NCBI RefSeq assembly: GCF_016917755.1
Contig: NZ_CP070326.1
Span: 3,224,001-3,288,000 of the forward strand
Direction of reading: 5' to 3'
Source: Streptomyces noursei
Lineage (GTDB): Bacteria; Actinomycetota; Actinomycetes; Streptomycetales; Streptomycetaceae
Length of the DNA stretch: 64,000 bases
Positions 28,783 to 35,845 of the stretch are shown one piece after another. Within the stretch, counting starts at the first letter, position 1, and each line of letters opens with the position of its first letter. Both the position numbers and the translations under genes were made by a program. The notes under the pieces are model-generated. The model did not search any database, was not told where the DNA came from, and saw only the letters and a list, made by a program, of their open reading frames with translations.

Positions 28783-29487
28783 ATGGCGAGGAAGGCAAAC
28801 GCAACCGGCGCTGGCGGCGCTGAGAACCCCGGGCGGCTCAAGCAGATCGCCCTGACCTACAAGATGACCCGTCGGGTCGATTCCAAGGTCGGTCTTGTCG
28901 TCGCTGGCACAGGAATCGTCGTCTTCGGCGTGCTCCTCGCCATCGGCTTCCTGATCGGCCACCCCGTCTACGCGGGCATCCTGGGCTTCGTCCTGGCATT
29001 CCTGGCGATGGCGATCATCTTCGGCCGGCGCGCCGAGCGGGCGGCCTTCGGGCAGATGGAGGGCCAGCCCGGTGCGGCGGCCGCCGTCCTGGAGAACGTC
29101 GGCCGCGGCTGGACGGTGACCCCCGCGGTCGCCATGAACCGCAGCCAGGACGTGGTGCACCGCGCTGTCGGCAAGGCCGGCATCGTCCTGGTCGGCGAGG
29201 GCAACCCGAACCGGCTGCGCGGCCTGCTGGCCGCCGAGAAGAAGCGCATGGCGCGCACCGTCGCCGACGCCCCGGTGCACGACGTCGTCGTCGGTGACGG
29301 CGAGGGCCAGATCCCGCTCAAGAAGCTGCGGAACCACCTGCTGAAGCTCCCGCGCGTCCTCCCGGGCGCCCAGGTGACGGCCGTCAACGACCGCCTGCGC
29401 GCGCTCGGCGACCTGATGAGCAACATGCCGGTACCGAAGGGGCCGATTCCCGGGCGTGGCATGAAGGGACGCTCGCCGCGAGGATGA
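28783..29487 (+). CDS. DUF4191 membrane protein with C-terminus replaced by an inserted island
   Basis: 234 aa. Basic N-terminus, two adjacent TM helices at about 40-80 (VGLVVAGTGIVVFGVLLAIG, VYAGILGFVLAFLAMAIIFG), then a soluble domain (GRGWTVTPAVAMNRSQDVVHR, IPLKKLRNHLLKLPRVL). ATG at 28783. The last 17 residues (PKGPIPGRGMKGRSPRG) are encoded across an 18-bp site, CCGAAGGGGCCGATTCCC, that recurs at 32151 in the same codon phase, where it continues as PKGPMPKGMRMPKGGGKTR and a stop. I infer that the 3' end is an integration site, that the gene kept a functional but altered C-terminus, and that the original tail lies at 32151-32208. Function unknown. Confidence 0.85.
   Translation: MARKANATGAGGAENPGRLKQIALTYKMTRRVDSKVGLVVAGTGIVVFGVLLAIGFLIGHPVYAGILGFVLAFLAMAIIFGRRAERAAFGQMEGQPGAAAAVLENVGRGWTVTPAVAMNRSQDVVHRAVGKAGIVLVGEGNPNRLRGLLAAEKKRMARTVADAPVHDVVVGDGEGQIPLKKLRNHLLKLPRVLPGAQVTAVNDRLRALGDLMSNMPVPKGPIPGRGMKGRSPRG
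29434..29451 (+). other. left junction (attL-like) of the DUF4191 island
   Basis: CCGAAGGGGCCGATTCCC, 16 of 18 identical to the right junction at 32151-32168, both in the same reading phase of the DUF4191 gene. Confidence 0.65.
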
Positions 29488-30034
29488 CTCCCGGCTTCAC
29501 CTCTCCCGTCATGAACAAGGGCGGGAGGGGGTAGCGGGGCGCGGCAGGAAGGCCCTCCGCGCCCTTCAGGGGCTTCCATGACGCGCTCCCCCACTGGCCA
29601 GAGAGGCCACCCAGCGCTTTCCAGTGCCCGATGAGGCCCGTGGAGCCGTACTCGTCATGCAGCCCGGGCCGGGCGACCCCGGTCCGGGCTTTCTTCAGAA
29701 GCGCCTCAAGGATCGTCCAGGGCGCGAGTACGCCCCTCAGCCGAGGGACCGTCCCCCCGTCGGGAAAGCCCTTCGAAGCCATCACCAATTCCCAGCTGTG
29801 ATCACAAGGCAGCGGCACAAGGCGGTTGTTGTCGCGGAACCAGCGCCCGATCGGGCGCTCCAGGCCCTTCGGGGACGGCGGGGGCCTCGTAAGTTTCAAC
29901 TCGGCGCTACATAACGCCACGGATAGGCGAGACGCCTATCCGTGGCCACATTCAGCGCGTGAGAGATTTACAGCCAAATCTGCGGGCTCGGAGTTTTGAT
30001 CCACCGACACTGGTAGTGCGACTTCACTCGGACG
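29488..30034. other. left end of island, no firmly supported gene
   Basis: A minus-strand frame from ATG 29920 runs 178 codons into the DUF4191 gene (stop at 29384). Its first 140 residues have a plausible amino-acid mix (GRWFRDNNRLVPLPCDHSWE, RLRGVLAPWTILEALLKKA, GLHDEYGSTGLIGHWKALGG), but no known domain or ribosome site; the rest is an antisense shadow. It could be a truncated element gene. A short hairpin AGATTT / AAATCT occurs near 29966-29983. Confidence 0.3.
29926..29956. terminator. perfect 14-bp hairpin downstream of the island genes
   Basis: GCCACGGATAGGCG and its exact complement around AGA. It lies 78 nt downstream of the stop of the minus-strand gene ending at 30035, so it probably terminates that pair. 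It could also be an element-specific recombination or binding site. Confidence 0.55.
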
Positions 30035-30739
30035 CTAGGAATGGATGAAGTTGGTGAGGTCATCCCCCTGCCCGATGCTGCGTGCCCAAGCCGCCCCCTC
30101 AGGCCAGCGCCAGATTCCCTTTTTCTCGTTGAAATGCACTTTCATGTCCTCTTCGTCACGAACAGCGGCAGCCGCGTCGATCACCACACCGCTCGACAGT
30201 GCATTTTCAACGACAATCCCTTTCTTGATTTCAGCTTCTTCGCCGCTTGATTGGGCGATGAAAAGAATCACCTTCTCTACGGGCTTGAAAGTAGTCATCG
30301 CACCCTTCACCAGGGGGTTCTCACAGTAGGGGGATGTCTCCACGGGGACACCGGCCACCGAGACCTCCCCAGCCAGACCCGTCCGGAGCCCCTTCCCTGA
30401 TTTGTTGATTACGGCCATGTGCGTAGGGTCCTCGTACTTCAGCTCCTCCCCAGTCCCCTTTACTGAATCAACTAAGAACTGCTGCCCACATCGGAGTTCG
30501 CGTGGACTGTACGAAGTTAGTGGTTCCTTATCGCGGCGAGGATTGGCGACGTATACCCAGCACCGGGTATCCCACTTGATTGAAGTTTTGGTTGCGTATT
30601 CGTCGGTACCAAACCAGACGAGTGGCTTACTCTGCGGGTGGTTATCCCCTGCCGCCTTAAACCCGTAGAGCTTGGGCCACTTACCTCCGGAGACAGCGGT
30701 ACTGGTGTCAACAAACAAGGTCAGTTCGTACTCAGCCAT
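30035..30739 (-). CDS. unknown island protein, paralogue 2
   Basis: 234 aa, soluble, no signal peptide. Opening segment MAEYELTLFVDTST, then KLYGFKAAG, PLVWFGTDEY, TSIKWDTRCWVYV, and FKPVEKVILFIAQ further on. It aligns with the upstream neighbour over its whole length (LYGFKA, hydrophobic-W-F, VEKVxLxxA, SxGVxID), so the two arose by duplication. Base composition is well below the surrounding genome. ATG at 30739 with GAGAGGGA about 10 nt upstream; the gap to the previous gene is 81 nt. The LVWF...T...W...W pattern is faintly reminiscent of beta-sandwich RhiA-like proteins, but I do not assign a function. Confidence 0.75.
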   Translation of the reverse strand: MAEYELTLFVDTSTAVSGGKWPKLYGFKAAGDNHPQSKPLVWFGTDEYATKTSIKWDTRCWVYVANPRRDKEPLTSYSPRELRCGQQFLVDSVKGTGEELKYEDPTHMAVINKSGKGLRTGLAGEVSVAGVPVETSPYCENPLVKGAMTTFKPVEKVILFIAQSSGEEAEIKKGIVVENALSSGVVIDAAAAVRDEEDMKVHFNEKKGIWRWPEGAAWARSIGQGDDLTNFIHS

Positions 30740-30820
30740 GGCCACATCCCTCTCACGACTGCCCAGCTCCGGCGCCACTGCCACGTCGAGAAGGAGTAGC
30801 GTGGCGCCGGAGAGACGCAA

Positions 30821-31513
30821 CTAGGCATGCATCAGCATTTTTTGCTGTTTTGCGGAAATCAAGTGTTTGGTGATCGGATCATCTTGCGTGATCTTCTCCG
30901 CCCACTTTGCATCTTTCGCCCAGCCCCACGACTTTTGCGTACTGAACGTGACGCTCCTCTTAGCGGCGCCGGTCAGGTCGATCAACACACCGGCCGAGAA
31001 GGCTCGCGTGATGACAGCACCTTCGTCGATTTCGGCCGTCGCAAAAATGAGCAGCACCTTCTCGACCGGCGAGAAGGCGTTCGTCCCATCCGCAATCATC
31101 GTCGATGTGCAAAGGGGGCGGAATTCCTCGCTGATCGATGGCTTCTGCGCGATTCCCACTCTGAACTTCGTCTCGGGGACCCTGTTTGTCACGGTGATGG
31201 GTTTCGTAGGGTCCGGCTTCCCGTCTACCCTGCCCAGACACTTTTTACTTTCGACGACGAAGGTCTCCCCCAATTGAATATCCTCGGGGTGGTACGTGCT
31301 GATCGGGCCTGTTTGGGCGTAGGGAGACGCGTACGCCTGGTACTCCGTATGCCAAGCGATATCGGTGTCCGTGGTGTAGGAGTTGTCCGCGAACCACACG
31401 ACAGGCTCAGCATCGCCTGACGTCCTCACTGCCTTGAACCCGTAAAGGGTGTACTTGTCCATCTCCTTGATGGAATCCTTGTCGATCGTGACACGCACGG
31501 TGTATTCAGGCAT
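30821..31513 (-). CDS. unknown island protein, paralogue 1
   Basis: 230 aa, soluble, likely beta-rich. Segments: MPEYTVRVTIDKDSIKE, YTLYGFKAVRT, PVVWFADNSY, TDIAWHTEYQAYASPY, IQLGETFVVESK, FSPVEKVLLIFATAEID, AFSAGVLIDLTGAAKRS and a C-terminal IT-rich helix ending KQQKMLMHA. ATG at 31513 preceded by GAAGGGA. First gene of a two-gene minus-strand unit with its paralogue downstream. No signal peptide, TM helix or catalytic motif is seen. Its low GC content and position inside the island indicate horizontal acquisition. A role such as toxin, lectin-like or anti-phage protein is speculation. Confidence 0.78.
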   Translation of the reverse strand: MPEYTVRVTIDKDSIKEMDKYTLYGFKAVRTSGDAEPVVWFADNSYTTDTDIAWHTEYQAYASPYAQTGPISTYHPEDIQLGETFVVESKKCLGRVDGKPDPTKPITVTNRVPETKFRVGIAQKPSISEEFRPLCTSTMIADGTNAFSPVEKVLLIFATAEIDEGAVITRAFSAGVLIDLTGAAKRSVTFSTQKSWGWAKDAKWAEKITQDDPITKHLISAKQQKMLMHA

Positions 31514-31903
31514 GGTGAGTCCCTTCGGTCAGGCCGCGCGTCGGCCGTTCGCCGCAACTAAATCCCGTTGGAAGGTGAGGCGCACCTTGACTACTACCAA
31601 ACGGGTGCGTCGCGCCGAACCGTCGGATCAGCCGGCAAACCACTTCGGAAAGCAAGGCGACGCCACCCCGCGGGCAGTGCTTGCGAGTCGCTACGAGGGC
31701 CAGATGATCGACCATCCGGACTTCTGCGGCAGCCCGCCCCCAAGTTCGGGGCCTCGATCGCGGAGGATGGCCTTGTGCCTTACGCCCAGAACGCCGCAGA
31801 GCCAGCCGGTCGAGGAAAGCCGACCGTATGAGGGACGAACAGCGACCGCCCCGAAGTGCCACAAGGGGCTCCACCCTTCGTCCCCTCTGTTCGCGGGCTT
31901 GTT
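31514..31903. other. island segment upstream of the paralogous genes, no gene seen
   Basis: About 390 bp with ordinary GC returning. It should contain the promoter of the minus-strand gene pair. Open frames here are not protein-like. Confidence 0.4.
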
Positions 31904-32091
31904 CACGGTCAGCGGCGGGAGCTTCTTGCCGCTCTGGCCCAGTTGTGGCCATGTGTCGAACCGCGGGCAGACGCCGCAGTCGAAGCACGGGGCCAGCGGC
32001 AGTCCTCGGTCTCGTCGACAGCGTCCTGCCAGCGCTCCCGGAACCAGTACTCGTCGAGCTCGGGCCGACGTGCGTCGGCCTCCCCAGCCAT
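31904..32091 (-). pseudogene. C-terminal fragment of a TIGR03960-type B12-binding radical SAM protein, frameshifted
   Basis: From 32091 the minus strand reads ARRPELDEYWFRERWQDAVD then ETEDCRW. In the next frame it continues PCFDCGVCPRFDTWPQLGQS then GKKLPPLTV. Together these match the C-terminus of the TIGR03960 radical SAM family, where I expect EDCRWTPCFDCGVCP. The two halves are joined by a single-base deletion at the WTP codons (about 31988-31992). Only about 62 residues remain of a roughly 600-aa protein, and the stop codon is lost. A full-length copy presumably exists elsewhere in the genome. Confidence 0.65.
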
Positions 32092-32150
32092 CCCCCAGGT
32101 CAGTGGCTACACGCGCAGAGTGAACACATAAGCCACCTCGGGGAACGCTG

Positions 32151-32168
32151 CCGAAGGGCCCGATGCCC
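32151..32168 (+). other. right junction (attR-like) of the DUF4191 island
   Basis: CCGAAGGGCCCGATGCCC, differing from the left junction at two of 18 positions and embedded in the same codon phase. Confidence 0.65.
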
Positions 32169-32208
32169 AAGGGCATGCGGATGCCCAAGGGCGGCGGCAA
32201 GACGCGCT
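32151..32208 (+). pseudogene. displaced original 3' end of the DUF4191 gene
   Basis: Read in phase, this encodes PKGPMPKGMRMPKGGGKTR and a TGA, a Lys/Pro/Gly/Met-rich tail typical of the ends of DUF4191 proteins. It has no start of its own. A strong hairpin 30 nt downstream would be the gene's native terminator. Confidence 0.65.
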
Positions 32209-32237
32209 GACCGCCGACGGCCTGTACGGCACGGCAC

Positions 32238-32280
32238 AGACGACGACGCCCCGGGGCTTGGCCTCGGGGCGTCGTCGTCT
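32238..32280 (+). terminator. native terminator of the DUF4191 gene
   Basis: 16-bp perfect stem (AGACGACGACGCCCCG with its complement) around an 11-nt loop, followed by TCG. Confidence 0.75.
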
Positions 32281-32486
32281 TCGCCTGCGCCTGCGTCCGT
32301 GTCTCTTCGCCGCTTCGCTGCGCCTTCTTCGCTTGTTTGCGTTCCGCCCTGCCGCACGCGGTGGCCGGCGGGCGTCAGACGCATGGGGGCGTGGGGCTGA
32401 CATGAGGGGGCGTGGGGGCGCGCACAGCCGATGACCGTCGACAGGCAGAAACGGCGACGAGCGACACGGGAGCACCCACCGGATCA

Positions 32487-32606
32487 GCTCAGCTCAGCTC
32501 CGCATCACGGCGAACGGCTCCGCGCGACGCGAGCGGCTCCGCGCGACCGCGACGGAGGTCAGATCCGCACCACGGATCAGATCCACGCCACGGATCAGAT
32601 CCGCAC
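32487..32606. repeat. three adjacent short tandem-repeat arrays
   Basis: A CAGCT-type 5-bp repeat (32487-32501), two copies of a 19-bp unit GCGARCGGCTCCGCGCGAC (32511-32529 and 32530-32548), and an 18-bp-period unit containing CACGGATCAGATCC (copies at 32571 and 32589, plus a partial one before). The last unit overlaps the 3' end of the RDD gene. The rest of the 32281-32594 gap has no gene. Confidence 0.6.
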
Positions 32607-33086
32607 CTCGACCGCGCGGGCGAGCCGGTCGTGCAGCCCTCGGCCGTCGCGGTCCCAGATCACCGCCGGGATGACCAGCACCAGCAGCAGCGTCCGCAGC
32701 ACCACCCGCGGCAGGGTGATCCGGCCACCGCCCTCGGCGACCACCCGCAGACCGAGCAGCCGCTTGCCGGGGGTGCAGCCGACCGTGCCGACGGTCAGCA
32801 CGCTCATCACCGCGAAGACCAGCAGTGCCCAGTTGCTCGCCGACTGCGCCTTGCCGCCGCTGAGCAGCCCGTAGGCGATGAGCAGGCACAGCGCCCAGTC
32901 GATGAAGAGCGCGCCGAAGCGGCGGCCGACCCGCGCAATCGAGCCCGGGCCTTCCTCGGGCAGCCCGAGCCGCTGCCCGCGGTAGCCGAATTCGACGCCC
33001 ATGTCCTCGGCTGCCGCACGGGGCCCGGAGATCCACGATCCGATTGCTTGCCTGTTGTCCACCCGTCCACGGTACTGCGACCGCAT
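32595..33086 (-). CDS. RDD family membrane protein
   Basis: 163 aa. RDD-type core: [20 protein letters not shown] (TM1 with the conserved Arg and Asp), [28 protein letters not shown] (TM2 with GK..LGLRV), [20 protein letters not shown] and [13 protein letters not shown], all family signatures. ATG at 33086 with GGGGGA upstream; the longer frame to 33227 is low-complexity. Divergent from glnA. RDD proteins are small membrane proteins of mostly unknown, sometimes ion-transport-related, function. Confidence 0.87.
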   Translation of the reverse strand: MRSQYRGRVDNRQAIGSWISGPRAAAEDMGVEFGYRGQRLGLPEEGPGSIARVGRRFGALFIDWALCLLIAYGLLSGGKAQSASNWALLVFAVMSVLTVGTVGCTPGKRLLGLRVVAEGGGRITLPRVVLRTLLLVLVIPAVIWDRDGRGLHDRLARAVEVRI

Positions 33087-33254
33087 ACGTTCCCCCGGCA
33101 GCGGGTTCCCGCACCGCCCCCAGGGGCCGCCCCTCCCTCCCCGCTCCTGGGGAGAGCGCGCCTCGTCGCCGCACCGCCCCCAACCCTCGTCCCCGCCGCT
33201 CCCCGCCCCCGGCCCGTGGGCGCACACTGGGGGGTGAGGCCGACAGCGCGCCGG

Positions 33255-33292
33255 TTAACCTCGGCGAAACAAATGGGTCATGCTTGGGAAAT
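33255..33292 (+). promoter_or_regulatory. GlnR-type box upstream of glnA
   Basis: Four half-sites at exact 6-nt spacing: TTAAC (33255), GAAAC (33266), GTCAT (33277), GAAAT (33288). This matches the known GlnR consensus gTnAc-n6-GaAAc in tandem, so nitrogen-limitation control of glnA is expected. Confidence 0.85.
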
Positions 33293-33392
33293 CCCGCCTG
33301 CCTATGGTCGGGCAAGCGCGCCACCGCACATGGACGCGCTCCGAGTCGCAACCCCGCATCCGCCGAGCGGTGACCGGGCTAGGAGGAGTTGG

Positions 33393-34802
33393 ATGTTCCA
33401 GAACGCCGACGACGCGAAGAAGTTCATCGCGGATGAGGACGTGAAGTTCGTCGACGTCCGTTTCTGCGATCTGCCGGGCGTGATGCAGCACTTCACGATC
33501 CCCGCTGCGGCGTTCGACCCGGACGAGGAGCTGGCGTTCGACGGTTCGTCGATCCGCGGCTTCCAGGCGATCCACGAGTCGGACATGGCGCTGCGCCCGG
33601 ACCTGTCGACGGCCCGCCTGGACCCGTTCCGCCAGGAGAAGCACCTCAACATCAACTTCTTCATCCACGACCCGATCACGGGCGAGCAGTACAGCCGCGA
33701 CCCGCGCAACATCGCCAAGAAGGCCGAGGCTTACCTCGCCTCCACCGGCATCGCGGACACCGCGTACTTCGGCCCCGAGGCGGAGTTCTACGTCTTCGAC
33801 TCGGTCCGCTTCGAGACCTCCGCGAACCAGGGCTTCTACCACATCGACTCCGAGGCCGGCGCCTGGAACACCGGCGCCCGCGAGGACAACCGCGGCTACA
33901 AGGTCCGTTACAAGGGCGGCTACTTCCCGGCCCCGCCGGTCGACCACTTCGCCGACCTGCGCGCCGAGATCTCCCTGGAGCTGGAGAAGTCCGGCCTCCA
34001 GGTCGAGCGCCAGCACCACGAGGTCGGCACCGCCGGCCAGGCGGAGATCAACTACAAGTTCAACACCCTGCTCGCCGCCGCCGACGACCTGATGCTCTTC
34101 AAGTACATCGTGAAGAACGTCGCCTGGCGCAACGGCAAGACCGCCACCTTCATGCCCAAGCCGATCTTCGGTGACAACGGCTCCGGCATGCATGTCCACC
34201 AGTCGCTGTGGCAGGGCGGCCAGCCGCTCTTCTACGACGAGCAGGGCTACGCGGGCCTCTCGGACACCGCCCGCTACTACATCGGCGGCATCCTCAAGCA
34301 CGCCCCGTCGCTGCTGGCGTTCACCAACCCCACCGTGAACTCCTACCACCGCCTGGTCCCGGGCTTCGAGGCCCCGGTCAACCTGGTCTACTCGCAGCGC
34401 AACCGCTCCGCCGCCATGCGCATCCCGATCACGGGCTCCAACCCGAAGGCCAAGCGCGTCGAGTTCCGCGCCCCGGACCCGTCGTCGAACCCCTACCTCG
34501 CCTTCTCGGCCCTCCTCCTGGCCGGCCTCGACGGCGTCAAGAACAAGATCGAGCCCGCCGAGCCGATCGACAAGGACCTCTACGAGCTCGCGCCGGAGGA
34601 GCACGCCGGCGTCCCGCAGGTCCCGACCTCCCTCCCTGCGGTCCTCAACGCCCTCGAAGACGACAACGAGTACCTGCAGCAGGGCGGCGTCTTCACCTCC
34701 GACCTGATCGAGACCTGGATCGACTACAAGCGCACCAACGAAATCGCCCCGATCCAGCTCCGCCCGCACCCGCACGAGTTCGAGCTGTACTTCGACATCT
34801 AA
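33393..34802 (+). CDS. glnA: glutamine synthetase type I
   Basis: 469 aa, the standard GSI-beta length. ATP-dependent amidation of glutamate. Landmarks: [61 protein letters not shown] (ATP site), [10 protein letters not shown] and the adenylylation site Tyr397 in DLYELAPEE. The enzyme is thus controlled transcriptionally by GlnR and post-translationally by adenylylation. ATG at 33393 with AGGAGGAG upstream. Monocistronic, with a hairpin after the stop. A second, unrelated-type GS (GSII) lies 6 kb downstream. Confidence 0.97.
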   Translation: MFQNADDAKKFIADEDVKFVDVRFCDLPGVMQHFTIPAAAFDPDEELAFDGSSIRGFQAIHESDMALRPDLSTARLDPFRQEKHLNINFFIHDPITGEQYSRDPRNIAKKAEAYLASTGIADTAYFGPEAEFYVFDSVRFETSANQGFYHIDSEAGAWNTGAREDNRGYKVRYKGGYFPAPPVDHFADLRAEISLELEKSGLQVERQHHEVGTAGQAEINYKFNTLLAAADDLMLFKYIVKNVAWRNGKTATFMPKPIFGDNGSGMHVHQSLWQGGQPLFYDEQGYAGLSDTARYYIGGILKHAPSLLAFTNPTVNSYHRLVPGFEAPVNLVYSQRNRSAAMRIPITGSNPKAKRVEFRAPDPSSNPYLAFSALLLAGLDGVKNKIEPAEPIDKDLYELAPEEHAGVPQVPTSLPAVLNALEDDNEYLQQGGVFTSDLIETWIDYKRTNEIAPIQLRPHPHEFELYFDI

Positions 34803-34849
34803 AAAGTAGCTCTCGACCTCGGCGGGCAGTAGCCGAGAAGCCTGGGGTG

Positions 34850-34882
34850 GTTGCTTCCGTCCGAGACCGACGGGAGCAACCC
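34850..34882 (+). terminator. hairpin terminator after glnA
   Basis: 13-bp stem with one G-T wobble (GGTTGCTTCCGTC / GACGGGAGCAACC), 7-nt loop. Confidence 0.65.
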
Positions 34883-34887
34883 CCCCT

Positions 34888-34949
34888 CGCGTTTTCCCTC
34901 AACGTCAAAGTGGCTATTGAGCAAAGTGGCTATTGAGCCGGAAAACGCG
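34888..34949. repeat. inverted repeat enclosing a 16-bp tandem duplication
   Basis: Outer arms CGCGTTTTCC (34888-34897) and GGAAAACGCG (34940-34949) are exact complements, extended inwards by CTCAA / TTGAG across a 2-nt bulge. Inside lie two perfect head-to-tail copies of CAAAGTGGCTATTGAG (34906-34921 and 34922-34937). AT-rich relative to the genome. Confidence 0.7.
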
Positions 34950-35146
34950 TCGTGATTTCCGTCGGTAGCGGCGTGGAAGACCGCGCGGGCATGCGGTGGG
35001 CACCGAGTCGGAATGTCGGCCCCGCGCCACCCTGCGGGGGGGGCGAGCAGCACCGAGTGCCTCACTCTCACTCCAGGGCCTCGGTCACATGGGTACGCGA
35101 ACTGGGCCCAACTGCCAGCGCACTTGGCGGCCGGGCCCGGGCGTGG
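34950..35146. other. accessory intergenic segment, no gene seen
   Basis: Sequence between the repeat and the Cys-motif microprotein. GC content is moderately lower than the neighbourhood; no supported reading frame. Confidence 0.35.
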
Positions 35147-35290
35147 TCAGCGCTTCTTGGTCTTCCTCTTCTGCCGCGGCGTCCACTCACCTCGGTGGAG
35201 CTGGCAGCGCGAATAGCCGATCATCGCAGGGTTCTGACACGGCTTGCCGGTCGCGGTCTTGGTCGATCCGCACTTGACTTGCTTGGCCAC
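35147..35290 (-). CDS. 47-aa Cys/His-motif microprotein
   Basis: GTG start at 35290 with GGGAGG 4 nt upstream. The protein is VAKQVKCGSTKTATGKPC followed by QNPAMIGYSRCQLHRG and a Lys/Arg-rich tail ending KRKTKKR. The C-x10-C-x10-C-x2-H spacing with TATGKPCQNPA is the pattern of short zinc-ribbon-like proteins common in phages and mobile DNA. Strongly basic, so nucleic-acid binding is plausible. Not part of any operon. Confidence 0.6.
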   Translation of the reverse strand: MAKQVKCGSTKTATGKPCQNPAMIGYSRCQLHRGEWTPRQKRKTKKR

Positions 35291-35526
35291 TTGTCCTCCC
35301 GCCCCTTCGGTGCACTGAGCACATCGTCACGGGCGGGCATGGCCGACGTGCTGTGACCCACACATTTCGGCTGATTCGAAGTCCTGAGGGACTGGATGCC
35401 GACAGCTGGCACGGCCGCCGGTCCATACATTTACGGCCAGAAGAGAAGTCGCTCGACGACCCACCATGTAATCGCGATCAGGTGAAACGCACCGAGAGAC
35501 GGCACTGCCTCCATTCCGACACGACG

Positions 35527-35697
35527 TCACGCGATCCTGAAGACGTTGTCGTTGTCAATGAAGCGACCGCCTCGCGCGAGCACGGCGCCGTACAGGACGA
35601 CGTCGGCGCGGATCCGGTGCTGATCGATGAGGTGGTCGTGCAGGAGCGAGGCGAGGTCCGCCGGGTCGCCCTGGACGCCGGTCGCCCGGCGCCGCAT
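35527..35697 (-). pseudogene. remnant of a hypothetical protein (C-terminal part)
   Basis: The frame is open from a stop near 35828 but has no start before ATG 35697. Residues include KLRAAKPWRTDLDEALADMR before that ATG, then RRRATGVQGDPADLASLLHD and VVLYGAVLARGGRFIDNDNV, ending FRIA. The composition is protein-like and opposite-strand frames are not. I take it as the C-terminal piece of a lost gene; the family is unknown. Confidence 0.4.
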
Positions 35698-35845
35698 GTC
35701 GGCGAGGGCCTCGTCGAGGTCGGTCCGCCAGGGCTTCGCGGCGCGTAGTTTGCCCAGGGTGGCGCTTCGGCAGGCGTGCTCCGGTTGGCGGCAGCGTCCT
35801 TCCCCTCAAGGAAGGCGCGGCCGGCGGCCGGTCTCGTGGGCAGGG

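Larger units (their letters stand above)
29452..32150. mobile_element. 2.7-kb integrated island / decayed integrative element in the DUF4191 gene
   Basis: The DNA between the two near-identical 18-bp junctions separates the DUF4191 reading frame from its original 3' end and terminator. It has clearly lower GC in the middle (about 55% by eye at 30035-31513), two tandem paralogous genes with no core-genome look, a broken radical-SAM fragment near the right end and a perfect 14-bp hairpin. I saw no integrase, excisionase, transposase or replication gene, so it is either a deletion derivative or an element mobilised in trans. Confidence 0.65.

Noticed and set aside
29957..30010. tRNA-like pieces (GGCTGTAAATCT on the minus strand) near the island's left end
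   Set aside because: Suggested a tRNA-Tyr anticodon arm, but loop size is wrong and no acceptor or T-arm can be formed.
32412..33392. Long in-frame extension upstream of glnA
   Set aside because: Open only because of GC bias; covers the GlnR box and the divergent RDD gene. The ATG at 33393 with AGGAGGAG gives the exact family length.
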